Positions 51,456 to 61,338 are shown, counted from the stretch's first letter. The stretch is DNA of 64,000 bases from Paenibacillus glucanolyticus NBRC 15330 (GCF_004000885.1 NZ_BIMC01000002.1:248001-312000); one strand, 5' to 3'. Numbers and translations: made by a program. Notes: generated by a model from the sequence alone, not told the origin.

Positions 51456-54400
51456 ATGACACAGCCATCGCAAGTAAGGGTATGGGAGCAGACGGTGGAA
51501 ATCCCCACGTATGAGGTGGGCAAGCCGGACCGCAACCCCATGTTTCTGGAGAAACGGGTATATCAGGGGAGCTCGGGGAGAGTATATCCGCTGCCTGTCA
51601 TTGATAAAATTCACGATGAGAAGGTGCCCAAGCCTTACCGAATCATTTTCCTGGAGAATGATTATGTCCAGATCCAAATCATGCCCGAGATTGGCGGGCG
51701 GATTTACCGGGCCATCGACAAAACCAACAACTATGATTTTGTGTACTACAATCAAGTGATCAAACCGGCTTTAGTTGGACTTGCCGGCCCCTGGATTTCC
51801 GGGGGGATTGAATTCAACTGGCCTCAGCATCACCGTCCGAACACCTATGGGGAAGTGAATTGGAGGCTGGAAGGGAATCCAGACGGCAGCCAAACGGTAT
51901 GGGTCGGCGAGATCGATCGAATGTACGGAACGAAGGTGTCCACCGGGTTCACGCTCTATCCGGGGAAGGCTTATCTGGAAATTCATGCGCAGATGTATAA
52001 TCGCACCTCGGAGCCGCAGACCTTTCTCTGGTGGGCGAATCCGGCCGTGGCCGTCAACGATCACACCCAGTCCGTATTCCCGCCGGATGTTCATGCGGTG
52101 TTCGACCATGGGAAACGGGATGTGTCGAAGTTCCCGATTGCGACGGGCACCTACTATAAGCAGGACTATTCCGCAGGCGTGGACATTTCCAAGTACCGCA
52201 ACATCCCGGTACCTACTTCCTATATGGCCTATCATTCGGATTACAATTTCGTGGGCGGGTATGATCATAGCTTGGATGCGGGAATTCTGCATGTCGCCAA
52301 TAAACATATCTCCCCCGGCAAAAAACAGTGGACGTGGGGTCACGGCGAGTTCGGCCAAGCCTGGGACCGCAATCTGACCGACGAAGACGGTCCGTACATC
52401 GAGCTTATGACCGGCGTATACACCGACAACCAGCCGGATTTCACCTGGCTCGCGCCTTACGAGGAGAAGAGCTTCAAGCAGTACTTCATGCCGTATAAAA
52501 ACATCGGCATGGTGAAGAATGCTTCCATCGATGCGGCTGTTAACCTGGAAGTCCAGGGCAAGCAGGCGGTTGTACATGCCTATGCCACCTCGGTCAGGGA
52601 AGAGGCTCGCATTCTATTGACGGGAGGGGGACGGACGTATTTGGACCGTAAGGTCAAGCTGTCCCCTGCCGATACCTTCAAGAGCGTGATCGAGCTGGAT
52701 CACGATGTGAATGAAGAGAATTTGAGGCTTGCGGTTATTGCTGCGGACGGCAGCGAATTGGTGTCCTACCGACCGAAGCCGCGCGGATTGGAGCGAACTC
52801 CGGACCCGGCCCAAGCGATTAGTGCACCGGAGGAATTGAAGAATACCGAGGCCCTTTACTTGGCAGGGCAGCATCTGGAACAGTACCGGCACGCCACTTA
52901 TGAACCGGAAGCCTACTATACGGACGGACTTCGGCGCGATGCGGGGGATGTGAGGCTGAACAACGCCTACGGATTGCTGCTGCTGCGCAGGGGCTGCCTG
53001 GAGCAGAGTGAAGCCTATTTCAAAAAAGCCATCGAGACCTTGACTCGCCATAACGCACGTCCGTATGACAGCGAGCCGTTCTACCATTTGGGCAAAGCCC
53101 TGAAATGGCAGGGGCGTCTTGATGAAGCATACGCTTATTTTTACAAGTCTGTCTGGTCGGGAGCCTGGCAGGGTGCGGGTTATCTGGCATTGGCGCAGAT
53201 TGCCTGCGAGAAGCAGGAGTATGAGGAGGCGTTCGAGCTAATCGAACGATCCCTGGCTGCCCAGTACCGGAATTACAAAGCGCGCCATCTCAAGAGCATC
53301 ATCCTAAGAAGGCTGGGACGCTTGAGCGAAGCGGAACTGTGGCTTCAGGAAACCATCAAGCTGGATCCGATGGATGCGGGTGCGAGAAATGAGCTGGTAA
53401 ATGTATATCGAGAACAGAAGCAAGAGGATACCAGTCAGCGTACTTTGGAGTCGCTCTTCCAGCTTATGCGTGACGATCCGCACCACTATATCGCCCTTGC
53501 CCAGGATTATGCGGATGCGGGGCAGTATGGCGATGCCTTGGACATTCTCAAATTTATCGAACGCCGTACCAGTCCTGCGGTATATCCGATGGTTCATTAT
53601 TATCAGGGCAGCTACCACATGAAAATGAACCAAGAGGAAGAGGCATCCGCCTCTTATCGAATGGCCTCTGCGGCCGATTCGTCCTACTGCTTCCCGAATT
53701 CCCTATATGACTATGTAACATTGAAGCAAGCGCTCAAGGTTCATTCTGATGATGCCAAGGCGTTGTATTACCTAGGGAATCTGCTGTATGACAAGAAGCG
53801 CTATGAGGAAGCCGTAAGCAGTTGGGAAGCGTCAGTCGCTCTGGATGACAGCTTCCCTACGCCGCAGCGGAATCTGGCGCTGGCTTACTATAACAAAAGG
53901 CAGGACCACGCCCAGGCGCTGGCATCCTTGCAAACCGCGTTCTCGCTGAACCCGGCGGATGCCAGAGTCTTCTACGAGCTGGACCAGTTGTATAAGAAGT
54001 TAGGGCATGCCCCGGCTGATCGCTTGAAGGCGATGGAGGAGCACATGGAGCTGGTAGAGCTGCGCGACGATTTATATCTGGAGTATATTACGCTGCACAA
54101 CACGTTGAATCGTTACGAGGAGGCATTGGCATTGATTCTGAAACGTCACTTCCATCCATGGGAGGGCGGTGAGGGTAAGGTGCCGACGCAATACGTACTG
54201 GCTCGGGTAGAGCTCGCGAAGGGCCTGTTGATGGAGCATCGATATGAGGAAGCCGTGACGCATTTGCTTGCAGCCAAGCAGTATCCGCTCAACATCAATG
54301 AAGGCAAACTCACGGGCGCGCAAGAGAATAACATCGACTATTATTTAGGCTGTGCGTACGAAGGTATTGGTCGACTGGAAGAGGCGAAGATATACTTCCA

Positions 54401-54794
54401 GCGAGCATCCGAAGGGCTGGATGAACCGACAAGTGCGTTGTATTATAACGATCAGCCGCCGCACATGATTTTTTATCAAGGGGCCGGGCTAAGACAGCTG
54501 GGCAGAGAGCTTGAGGCGCGGAGTCGCTTCAACAAGCTGATTGATTACGGGGAGAAGCATATATTCGAGCCGCAGAGCATCGATTATTTTGCGGTATCGC
54601 TGCCGGATTTCCTCGTGTTTGACGAGGATCTGAACAGAAGAAACGAGATTCACTGCCATTATATGATGGGCCTTGGCTATCTCGGCCTAAATAAACGGCA
54701 GGATGCTGAGAAGCACTTGGGGCAGGCGCTCAAGCTGGAGCCTCATCATCAAGGAGCGGCGCAACACTTGGCGCTGTGCTCGGCTTCCATCTAA
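51456..54794 (+). CDS. DUF5107 and TPR-repeat protein
   Basis: A 1112-residue soluble protein. The first 450 residues form a galactose-mutarotase-like DUF5107 region (FLENDYVQIQIMPEIGGRIY, LVGLAGPWISGGIEFNWPQH, VGEIDRMYGTKVSTGFTLYP, FVGGYDHSLDAGILHVANKH). After about residue 470 at least eight TPR-like helical repeats follow (LGKALKWQGRLDEAYAYFYK, LKSIILRRLGRLSEAELWLQ, YYLGNLLYDKKRYEEAVSSW). The fold suggests carbohydrate binding or processing plus protein contacts, but no activity is known to me. The start is ATG 51456, spaced from AAAGGG. It is divergent from an AraC regulator. Confidence 0.85.
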   Translation: MTQPSQVRVWEQTVEIPTYEVGKPDRNPMFLEKRVYQGSSGRVYPLPVIDKIHDEKVPKPYRIIFLENDYVQIQIMPEIGGRIYRAIDKTNNYDFVYYNQVIKPALVGLAGPWISGGIEFNWPQHHRPNTYGEVNWRLEGNPDGSQTVWVGEIDRMYGTKVSTGFTLYPGKAYLEIHAQMYNRTSEPQTFLWWANPAVAVNDHTQSVFPPDVHAVFDHGKRDVSKFPIATGTYYKQDYSAGVDISKYRNIPVPTSYMAYHSDYNFVGGYDHSLDAGILHVANKHISPGKKQWTWGHGEFGQAWDRNLTDEDGPYIELMTGVYTDNQPDFTWLAPYEEKSFKQYFMPYKNIGMVKNASIDAAVNLEVQGKQAVVHAYATSVREEARILLTGGGRTYLDRKVKLSPADTFKSVIELDHDVNEENLRLAVIAADGSELVSYRPKPRGLERTPDPAQAISAPEELKNTEALYLAGQHLEQYRHATYEPEAYYTDGLRRDAGDVRLNNAYGLLLLRRGCLEQSEAYFKKAIETLTRHNARPYDSEPFYHLGKALKWQGRLDEAYAYFYKSVWSGAWQGAGYLALAQIACEKQEYEEAFELIERSLAAQYRNYKARHLKSIILRRLGRLSEAELWLQETIKLDPMDAGARNELVNVYREQKQEDTSQRTLESLFQLMRDDPHHYIALAQDYADAGQYGDALDILKFIERRTSPAVYPMVHYYQGSYHMKMNQEEEASASYRMASAADSSYCFPNSLYDYVTLKQALKVHSDDAKALYYLGNLLYDKKRYEEAVSSWEASVALDDSFPTPQRNLALAYYNKRQDHAQALASLQTAFSLNPADARVFYELDQLYKKLGHAPADRLKAMEEHMELVELRDDLYLEYITLHNTLNRYEEALALILKRHFHPWEGGEGKVPTQYVLARVELAKGLLMEHRYEEAVTHLLAAKQYPLNINEGKLTGAQENNIDYYLGCAYEGIGRLEEAKIYFQRASEGLDEPTSALYYNDQPPHMIFYQGAGLRQLGRELEARSRFNKLIDYGEKHIFEPQSIDYFAVSLPDFLVFDEDLNRRNEIHCHYMMGLGYLGLNKRQDAEKHLGQALKLEPHHQGAAQHLALCSASI

Positions 54795-54872
54795 TTGTGT
54801 TCGGACGCCCTCCAGGTGTGCCCGTGCTACTCGCCATGTGTGCGAAGGGACAATACGCAAAGATGTACAAAA

Positions 54873-54920
54873 TCAAGGACCGTATGGTATACGGTCCTTG
54901 AGCATTTGTGTTGTGTTTTT
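54873..54920 (+). terminator. probable terminator hairpin
   Basis: Thirteen-base perfect stem TCAAGGACCGTAT/ATACGGTCCTTGA with a three-base loop (54873-54901), followed by a T-rich tail that is broken by G's. It lies between the DUF5107-TPR and mutarotase-like genes. Confidence 0.6.
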
Positions 54921-54949
54921 CAAAGGTTATATGGAAGGAACGAAGAAGG

Positions 54950-55894
54950 ATGACCATGTTGATCTGGAGCCAAGGGAAGCTGGATGGATATGAGGTATGG
55001 ACAGGAAGCACTGGGGTTATGGAACTGGTTATGGTGCCTGAACTGGGAAGCAGGGTAATCTCGCTCCGCAATTGCAGAACCGGACGGGAGTGGTTGACGC
55101 AGCCAGCCGGAAAGCTGGAAGCGAACGAATATGCAAGCTCCTTCGGAGATCGGGACGGCAGCGGCTGGGATGAGATGTTTCCGACGATCAATACATGCCG
55201 GTACCCTGCATTCCCATGGAAGGGAACTGAGCTCCCGGATCACGGCGAGGTATGGTCCATCCCGTGGGCGGTTCACTGCGAGCAAGAGCAGCTTCATTGC
55301 AGCGTACAGGGGATCCGAATGCCTTACCAACTGCGCAAAAGATATTCCTTCGCCAGCGAGGACTGCCTGCGGATCGATTATGAAGTCTGCAATCCGAGCC
55401 AATTTCCGTTCTCTTTCTTATGGGCGGCCCATCCGCTATTTCAGATTGAAGAGGGGATGGAGATGATGGTTCCCGAAGAGCTGACCGAGATGATTGTATC
55501 GTATTCCGCCCAAGGCCGATTGGGCATAACCGGCGATGTCCTGAAATGGCCGCAGCCACTGGAGGAGAGAGTGGATATCCGCTTGGATCGAACCTGCAGC
55601 CGGCATGAGCAATCAGCAGAGAAATATTATTTTGCGGGAGAGCTGCCCGAGGGCAAGGTTTCACTCTATGATCCCCGGACTGAAGAAGGCATCCGCTTGA
55701 TGTTCCCTCCAGAGAAGGTGCCGTACTTATCGGTGTGGGCGAACTATGGCGGTTACCAAGGGCAGTATCATCTGGCGATTGAGCCTGCTACGGGGCTGCT
55801 TGACGACCTTTCGTATGCGATGGGTCATCAGGCGGCAGCGGAGGTACCGGCGGGCGGCACGTATACGTGGTATCTTGAGATTTGCTGGATATGA
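54950..55894 (+). CDS. galactose-mutarotase-like protein
   Basis: A 314-residue beta-sandwich protein with the aldose-1-epimerase-like layout: VMELVMVPELGSRVISLRNC at residues 20-40, GSGWDEMFPTINTCRYPAFP near residue 70, and PFSFLWAAHPLFQIEEGMEM near residue 150, where family members keep an active-site histidine (AAHPLF). It resembles the DUF5107/mutarotase group encoded next door. It probably interconverts anomers of a sugar released by the locus, or binds it. ATG 54950 is preceded by GGAAGGAA. Confidence 0.7.
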   Translation: MTMLIWSQGKLDGYEVWTGSTGVMELVMVPELGSRVISLRNCRTGREWLTQPAGKLEANEYASSFGDRDGSGWDEMFPTINTCRYPAFPWKGTELPDHGEVWSIPWAVHCEQEQLHCSVQGIRMPYQLRKRYSFASEDCLRIDYEVCNPSQFPFSFLWAAHPLFQIEEGMEMMVPEELTEMIVSYSAQGRLGITGDVLKWPQPLEERVDIRLDRTCSRHEQSAEKYYFAGELPEGKVSLYDPRTEEGIRLMFPPEKVPYLSVWANYGGYQGQYHLAIEPATGLLDDLSYAMGHQAAAEVPAGGTYTWYLEICWI

Positions 55895-55945
55895 TGGCTG
55901 AAGAAATAGGATATCTTGCTCTTGAGTGAGGATGCTTTCACGATT

Positions 55946-56695
55946 TCATTCGTAAGATAATTCACGGATTCGTTGATTGGGGTTATCGGTATATAAGCCG
56001 CCATGATAACAGATCACGTTATGAATATCATAGTGAGTGAGCTTCTGTAAGGAAAGCTTGGCTAACGCCAAGTCAGAACTGGCTGCCGGGTCCGGTCCCA
56101 GCAGCTGACCGTCTCTAACGTTCATTGCGTCTGCGGCAATCAAGGTTTTGCTCGGTCGGTGATACAAGCTGGTATGACCTGGGGTGTGACCCGGAGTGTG
56201 AATAACTATGATGCCGCCACCTAGCGGAAGTTCCTCGCCATCGTGCAGGATACTGTTCACTTCCGCTTGGGGAGGGTTCTCAAGAGTATGCCTAAAAGCG
56301 TTCTTCCACTCCGGCGGAACGGCGGCAGGAAGCGAAGCCAGCGCTTGTGTTATGGACTCAGGAGATAATTTGACAAGTCTCTTGTCCCCTTCGATGTAAG
56401 GCTTCTCTATTTCGCTGGCGAACACTTCAGGTGTGCGGTTGCTGTTACGAATTACATCCGGCAAACTGCCGATATGATCCAGATCCTGGTGTGATATAAT
56501 GATTTTGGTTATATCCTGAACGGATACTCCGCAGCTCGATAGCTGCTCCTGAATAAGCGCGAACTGTCCGGGATAGCCGGTATCGATGAGAACCAGATTC
56601 TGATGATCCCATATCAATGTCGGATGGATCGTTTCGATTCTTCCCATCATCGCGGCGGAAATTTCCAGCATTTTGATGCCTTGATTGATTAGCAT
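55946..56695 (-). CDS. metallo-beta-lactamase-fold hydrolase
   Basis: A 249-residue MBL-superfamily hydrolase. The metal-binding motif is SHQDLDHIG (HxDxDH class, first residue His, with Gln at the next position), followed by IHTPGHTPGHTSLYH, AADAMNV with the bridging aspartate, and the final CYHGG. The layout suits quorum-lactonase, glyoxalase II or phosphodiesterase-like enzymes; the substrate is unknown. GGAGGT lies eight bases before ATG 56695. It converges on the mutarotase-like gene. Confidence 0.85.
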   Translation of the reverse strand: MLINQGIKMLEISAAMMGRIETIHPTLIWDHQNLVLIDTGYPGQFALIQEQLSSCGVSVQDITKIIISHQDLDHIGSLPDVIRNSNRTPEVFASEIEKPYIEGDKRLVKLSPESITQALASLPAAVPPEWKNAFRHTLENPPQAEVNSILHDGEELPLGGGIIVIHTPGHTPGHTSLYHRPSKTLIAADAMNVRDGQLLGPDPAASSDLALAKLSLQKLTHYDIHNVICYHGGLYTDNPNQRIRELSYE

Positions 56696-56879
56696 ATCTA
56701 CATACCTCCACTATTAAGGGATATCACCTATCCCTATTTCATCTTCCAGAGAAGTTTAAGCAGAAGTAGAATATCAAATCAATATAATTGTGTAAATAGT
56801 AAATATTTTATCATAACATATATAAATTAATTTGTCAATATTTATTTCGTGATTGCTTTCAGAATGGGGAGTTTGTTGG

Positions 56880-57347
56880 ATGCTTGTTTCCATATTTAAA
56901 TTACTAGTAATAACTTCGCCTATTTTAATATCGGGGATAATAGAATACGCGATGTCCAAAGAAAGTGAGAAACGAATGTTAAGTTTTATCATAAAGGCGT
57001 ACGTGGATGGCTTGAAAATACTTGGTAAACCGCTAGTGTACGTTTTACAAAAAACAGAACTGCTGCTCAATCGGAAGGAAATGATCCGTTTTTCTCTTGT
57101 TGTGCTTGCAATCTTATTCTTTATCGGCGTGTTCAGAGTTGTAGAGGGGTTAAACTCAGGAATTGACCTTACCATATTAGCTGAAGGTCTGACGATTTGT
57201 TCGGCCGCGATCAGCTTTATGCTCGTTTTGGATAGCGCTAAACGAAATAAGGAAACGAAGAAACAAAATGAAGACTTGATGCTTCGAAATACGGAGCTTC
57301 TGGAGGAAATCCAACAAATGCTAAAGGATCGTAACCATGCTGGGTAG
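56880..57347 (+). CDS. membrane protein with C-terminal coiled coil
   Basis: A 155-residue protein with an N-terminal hydrophobic segment (LVSIFKLLVITSPILISGII), two closely spaced helices in the middle (FSLVVLAILFFIGVFRVVEG, then ILAEGLTICSAAISFMLVLD), and a charged helical tail (RNTELLEEIQQMLKDR) likely to form a coiled coil. No family recognised. ATG 56880 is nine bases after GGGGAG. The upstream 150 bases are unusually AT-rich. Confidence 0.6.
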   Translation: MLVSIFKLLVITSPILISGIIEYAMSKESEKRMLSFIIKAYVDGLKILGKPLVYVLQKTELLLNRKEMIRFSLVVLAILFFIGVFRVVEGLNSGIDLTILAEGLTICSAAISFMLVLDSAKRNKETKKQNEDLMLRNTELLEEIQQMLKDRNHAG

Positions 57348-57492
57348 CGCAATAAGGCTGTATCAGTCATTTATCACCCCATTGCGTCACTTAACCTAAC
57401 ATCATTTAACTATTGAGGAATATGTAATTGCTGGTATAATCCTTGAAAAGAGAAACGCGGCGACCAAGCGAATAAAAAGGGGAGGAACAGCA

Positions 57493-58281
57493 ATGAACAC
57501 GACGATTGAACTGAATAATGTAACCTGGAGACGGGAACAGAAGACCGTTCTTACAGGCGTGGATTGGACGGTACAGCAAGGAGAGCATTGGGCGGTTCTT
57601 GGGCTGAATGGCTCCGGCAAGACAACGATTTTGAATATGATTAACGGGTACATCTGGCCGACTAGCGGGACTGTTTCGGTGCTCGGGAATCTTTTTGGCA
57701 GAGTGGATTTAAGAGAATTGCGTAAATCGATAGGCTGGGTTAGCTCCTCTCTGCAAGAAAGAATCCGGCCCAGCGAGTCTACGCTCGATGTCGTGATTAG
57801 CGGTAAACATGCATCGATCGGTTTATACCAGAAGGTTGATGAAGCGGACCGGGAACAAGCGGAGCAGCTGATGAAGGATTTTCATTGCATCCATTTGCTG
57901 GGCCGTACCTATGAAACCTGTTCGCAAGGGGAGAAGCAGAAGCTGCTGATCGCCCGTGCGCTTATGGCATCCCCAAGACTGCTGATTCTGGACGAGGCCT
58001 GCAACGGACTTGATTTTCTGTCGAGGGAAGCGCTGCTGTCGAGTATCACTGCACTGGCATCAAAACCCGATGCACCGACTTTGCTGTTCGTTACGCATCA
58101 TATTGAAGAGATTCTGCCGATTTTCTCGCACTCCTTGCTCATTCGCCGGGGCAGTGTATTTGGCAAGGGGCCTTCCAAGGATATGCTGACAAGCGACAAT
58201 CTGACTTCGTTCTTCGAGACACCGGTAGAGGTGAGCTGGCAGAATGATCGTGCCTGGATGTCCATTCCGGATTTAAAATAA
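57493..58281 (+). CDS. ABC transporter ATPase, YlmA/ModF-like
   Basis: A 262-residue lone ATP-binding cassette. Walker A is LGLNGSGKTT near residue 36, the Q-loop region WVSSSLQERI near 82, the signature CSQGEKQKLLIARAL near 138 (with CSQGE in place of LSGGQ), Walker B LLILDEACNGLD near 161, and switch VTHHIEEI. This is the YlmA/ModF-like pattern, whose partner permease is usually unknown. GGGGAGGAACAGC precedes the ATG. It stands 41 bases before the winged-helix gene. Confidence 0.85.
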   Translation: MNTTIELNNVTWRREQKTVLTGVDWTVQQGEHWAVLGLNGSGKTTILNMINGYIWPTSGTVSVLGNLFGRVDLRELRKSIGWVSSSLQERIRPSESTLDVVISGKHASIGLYQKVDEADREQAEQLMKDFHCIHLLGRTYETCSQGEKQKLLIARALMASPRLLILDEACNGLDFLSREALLSSITALASKPDAPTLLFVTHHIEEILPIFSHSLLIRRGSVFGKGPSKDMLTSDNLTSFFETPVEVSWQNDRAWMSIPDLK

Positions 58282-58330
58282 AGAGGTGTTGAGCACGCTG
58301 CGATATTCATGACCAGGGGGAGTGGATGGG

Positions 58331-59422
58331 GTGCCAAGTCAAATCATATCGGATCCAAGGCTGTTCAATCAGCGGATAACAGGCACGAAGTATGAGAGTC
58401 CGGAGGCAGCAGTCAGAGGACTCGGGGCTGTGCAGGCACAGGATTATCATCAGGCAGTGTGGGGGATCGGGCTGCGTACGCAATCTGCGAGGCTGTATGA
58501 TGTGGAGCAGGCGGTGCTGGATCGCAAGATTGTGCTGACCTGGCCGATGCGCGGGACGATATTCTTCGTACCGGCTGAGGATGCTAAATGGATGGTGAAG
58601 CTGACAGAATCGCGCCTGTATTCCAACGACCAGAAAAAACAAACGGAGCTTGATCTGGATGCAGCCACCATGAACAAATGTAAAAATGTTCTGTATGAAG
58701 CCATGAAGGACTGTACGCCCGTCTCCCGTCCCAGATTGATGGAGCTGCTGGAGGAAGCGGGAATCAGCACAAAGAATGGCCGCGGCTATTATATTCTTGG
58801 GTATTTGGGGCGAAGCGGCATGATCTGCTTCGGCCCGCTTGAAGGCAAACAGCAAACCTTCGTGCTGCTGGACGAATGGGTACGCAATTCCAGAGAGCTT
58901 ACATACGAAGAATCATTGACGGAGCTTGCGCTTCGATATTTTACTGGTCATGGGCCTGCAACGATTCAGGATTTTGCATGGTGGAGCGGTCTGACGCTGA
59001 CAGAAGCTAGACGGGGCCTGGATATGATTAAACCCGAGCTTCGATCTGTCCATGTGCATGGTACGGAATACTGGGTTTCAGCCTCTGGTCCGCCGGTGTC
59101 TGGGGATACCCATTCGGTTGTTCTGCTTCCGGGATTCGATGAATATTACTTGGGTTACAAAGACCGCAGCGCAATCATAGAGACCGAGCACGATCCCAAG
59201 ATCGCCCCCCATCGCAACGGGGTTTTTCAACCGTTGATGGTCATAGGCGGGGAAATCGTCGGCGTGTGGAAGCGGGAGATCAAACGCAGCGGCATCGAAA
59301 TCACATTAAACCCGTTCGCACCGATAGGCGATCTGGAAGGGAAGTTCATGGAAGCCGCCAAGGATTATAGCGATTTTATGGGACTGCCGCTTACAAGAAC
59401 AGAACTGAATCAATCTCTCTAA
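58331..59422 (+). CDS. winged-helix DNA-binding protein, AlkZ/YcaQ-like (HTH_42)
   Basis: A 363-residue protein of the HTH_42 family, which includes the DNA glycosylases AlkZ and YcaQ that unhook bulky or crosslinked bases. GLGAVQAQDY near residue 35 provides the Q-x-Q catalytic motif of the AlkZ subgroup (YcaQ has Q-x-D). Other family blocks are TWPMRGTIFFVPAEDAKWM, GYLGRSGMICFGPLEGKQQT, YFTGHGPATIQDFAWWSGL and LLPGFDEYYLGYKDRS. Activity is inferred. GTG 58331 is eight bases after AGGGGGAG; GTG 58322 overlaps that site. Confidence 0.8.
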   Translation: MPSQIISDPRLFNQRITGTKYESPEAAVRGLGAVQAQDYHQAVWGIGLRTQSARLYDVEQAVLDRKIVLTWPMRGTIFFVPAEDAKWMVKLTESRLYSNDQKKQTELDLDAATMNKCKNVLYEAMKDCTPVSRPRLMELLEEAGISTKNGRGYYILGYLGRSGMICFGPLEGKQQTFVLLDEWVRNSRELTYEESLTELALRYFTGHGPATIQDFAWWSGLTLTEARRGLDMIKPELRSVHVHGTEYWVSASGPPVSGDTHSVVLLPGFDEYYLGYKDRSAIIETEHDPKIAPHRNGVFQPLMVIGGEIVGVWKREIKRSGIEITLNPFAPIGDLEGKFMEAAKDYSDFMGLPLTRTELNQSL

Positions 59423-59463
59423 GCTTGTTGGCCGAGAGGAGTTTTTAAGGAGGAAGAGAAAAC

Positions 59464-59907
59464 ATGGAATCGATATTGAAGCTGGACGAATTAATTGCTG
59501 ACATGACGGAGATTGTAACCGCCACGAGCGAGATGGAATTTAATTTGAAGCTTTCGCCTGATAAATGGTCCAAAAAGGAGATCCTGGGCCATTTATGCGA
59601 CTCGGCGGTTCATAACCATGTTCGGTTCGTGAAAATTTTGCTGTCCGAGTATCCCATTGCCATTCAGGGGTACGCACAGAACGACTGGGTTCAGGTGCAC
59701 GATTACCAGAATCAGTATGATCCATCGGAAGTTTTGTCGCTGTGGCAGCACCTTAACCGGATGATTCTGCGAGTGATGCGAGCAGCCGAGACCTCCGATT
59801 TTCAAAAAAAGTGCGTGCTCCCGGACAAAACGGAGGTTACGCTGGAGTGGTTGTTTAACGATTATGTGGATCATCTGATTCATCATCTGGAACAAATCGA
59901 GGCATAA
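59464..59907 (+). CDS. DinB-superfamily protein
   Basis: A 147-residue four-helix protein: FNLKLSPDKWSKKEILGHLC near residue 26 carries the first metal histidine, and NDYVDHLIHHLEQIEA at the C-terminus the other two. This is the DinB_2/YfiT-like group, thiol-dependent transferases or hydrolases in some cases. AAGGAGGAAGAG precedes the ATG. It follows the AlkZ-like gene by 41 bases and is probably co-transcribed with it, which might suggest a shared role in handling electrophile damage (inference). Confidence 0.82.
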   Translation: MESILKLDELIADMTEIVTATSEMEFNLKLSPDKWSKKEILGHLCDSAVHNHVRFVKILLSEYPIAIQGYAQNDWVQVHDYQNQYDPSEVLSLWQHLNRMILRVMRAAETSDFQKKCVLPDKTEVTLEWLFNDYVDHLIHHLEQIEA

Positions 59908-60291
59908 CCGCAGCCGCGGGGTTAGCGTGCACATGATAAATGGAAGGTATCTTGTAAGTTCAGGCGCTGAATGTGCAGCCTTAGGATCTGTTGTTGTTAA
60001 CGTTTTGGATTTAGGCATGGAGCGATTGCCCGTTGTTCAATTGCACGAAGCATTTATTGCTCGACCTAAGAAGGCTGTCAACGTCTGTAATCGGACGGGG
60101 GCAGTCTGTTTCTATTGGATGCAAGCCTGGATTAAAAGACGAATTAAAGTTGCGTCCATTAGACAACAGGGGTGATATGATGGAGTGAATGCCTAGGCAT
60201 ATGCTCCAGCGCTGCTGGATCTCGTCCCGTAACACGGGCAATGGCAAGGCTTGCGCATCATATTCAACCTGAAGGTGAGGGAGATAAACTC
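59908..60291. other. 384-base stretch without a supported gene
   Basis: The only frame of note (59934-60175, with LDLGMERLPVVQLHEAFIAR) has no ribosome site and no recognisable domain. TTGCGT followed 17 bases later by TGATAT near 60150-60175 could be a promoter for the oxidoreductase gene. Nothing else stands out. Confidence 0.4.
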
Positions 60292-61206
60292 ATGACAGTA
60301 AAGATCGGTATGATTGGTTTGGATACATCGCATGTCTCCATTTTCTCGAAAATGCTGTTTGACACAGACCATCCATATTACGTTCCCGGCGCACGGATAA
60401 CGGCAGCTTTTCCCGGTGGGTCGCCGGACTTTGAGCTTAGCATGAGCCGGGTGGAGGGATATACGAAGGAACTCGCTGCATGGGGAACCGAGATATTGGA
60501 TCGTCCGGAAGACGTGGCAAAACAAGTCGATGCCGTGATGCTGGTAGCGGTTGACGGAAGGACGCATTTATCCTTGTTTCGTGCGATTGCTCCGTATTGC
60601 CGACGGGTATTTATTGACAAACCGTTTGCGGTGACAAGTAAGGATGCCAAGGAAATGATCGAACTGGCCGAGCGGTTTCAGGTGACGGTGATGAGCAGCT
60701 CGTCCCTTCGGTATGCCCAAGGGCTTCAGGATGAACTGGCCCGTTGCGGGGAAGGGGATATCATCGGGGTAGATTGCGCGGGACCGCTTCCCCTTCAGCC
60801 CACACAGCCGGGATTGTTCTGGTATGGCATTCACGAGGCTGAGATGCTGTACAGAGTTCTCGGTACAGGGTGCGAAAGTGTACATACTGCTGCAACGGAG
60901 TTCCATGACGTATTAACAGCAGTTTGGAAAGATGGGAGAATCGGGACGATTCGTGGCAATCGTGCAGGCAATGATCGCTTCGGGATCACCATTCATCGTA
61001 CAGAGGTCAGCAGTTTTGTGGACATCATGGAGCATTCCAAACCGTACTACGCGAGTCTGTTGGACCAGATCATGCAGATGTTCACGACAGGTGTATCGGG
61101 TGTTCCCTTATCTGAAACTCTGGAGATCATTCGTTTTCTGGAGGCGGCGAATGTCTCCCGCGAAACCGGAGAAACGGTGAGGCTGGATGGTTATAACATG
61201 GCGTAA
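60292..61206 (+). CDS. Gfo/Idh/MocA-family oxidoreductase
   Basis: A 304-residue NAD(P)-dependent oxidoreductase. The Rossmann start is IGMIGLDTSHVSIFSKML (the family's GxGxxG is degenerate here: GLDTSH), then VDAVMLVAVDGRTHLSLFRA and RRVFIDKPFAV, which includes the EKP-like DKP motif of the family. The C-terminal domain has GIHEAEMLYRVLGTG with the conserved histidine. Substrates of relatives are sugars and cyclitols. GGGAG precedes ATG 60292; the extension to 60241 is unlikely. Confidence 0.8.
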   Translation: MTVKIGMIGLDTSHVSIFSKMLFDTDHPYYVPGARITAAFPGGSPDFELSMSRVEGYTKELAAWGTEILDRPEDVAKQVDAVMLVAVDGRTHLSLFRAIAPYCRRVFIDKPFAVTSKDAKEMIELAERFQVTVMSSSSLRYAQGLQDELARCGEGDIIGVDCAGPLPLQPTQPGLFWYGIHEAEMLYRVLGTGCESVHTAATEFHDVLTAVWKDGRIGTIRGNRAGNDRFGITIHRTEVSSFVDIMEHSKPYYASLLDQIMQMFTTGVSGVPLSETLEIIRFLEAANVSRETGETVRLDGYNMA

Positions 61207-61338
61207 CATAGGCATGACATATGTCGATGTCCGTTAGTGTACTTTCCAGTAGAACCTATTCCTATTCGGTACCGCTAATTGTATGATGGACAGACCAAGG
61301 GCGTTTGCCCCAAGTTTTTAGCAGAGAGAGGTGGATAC

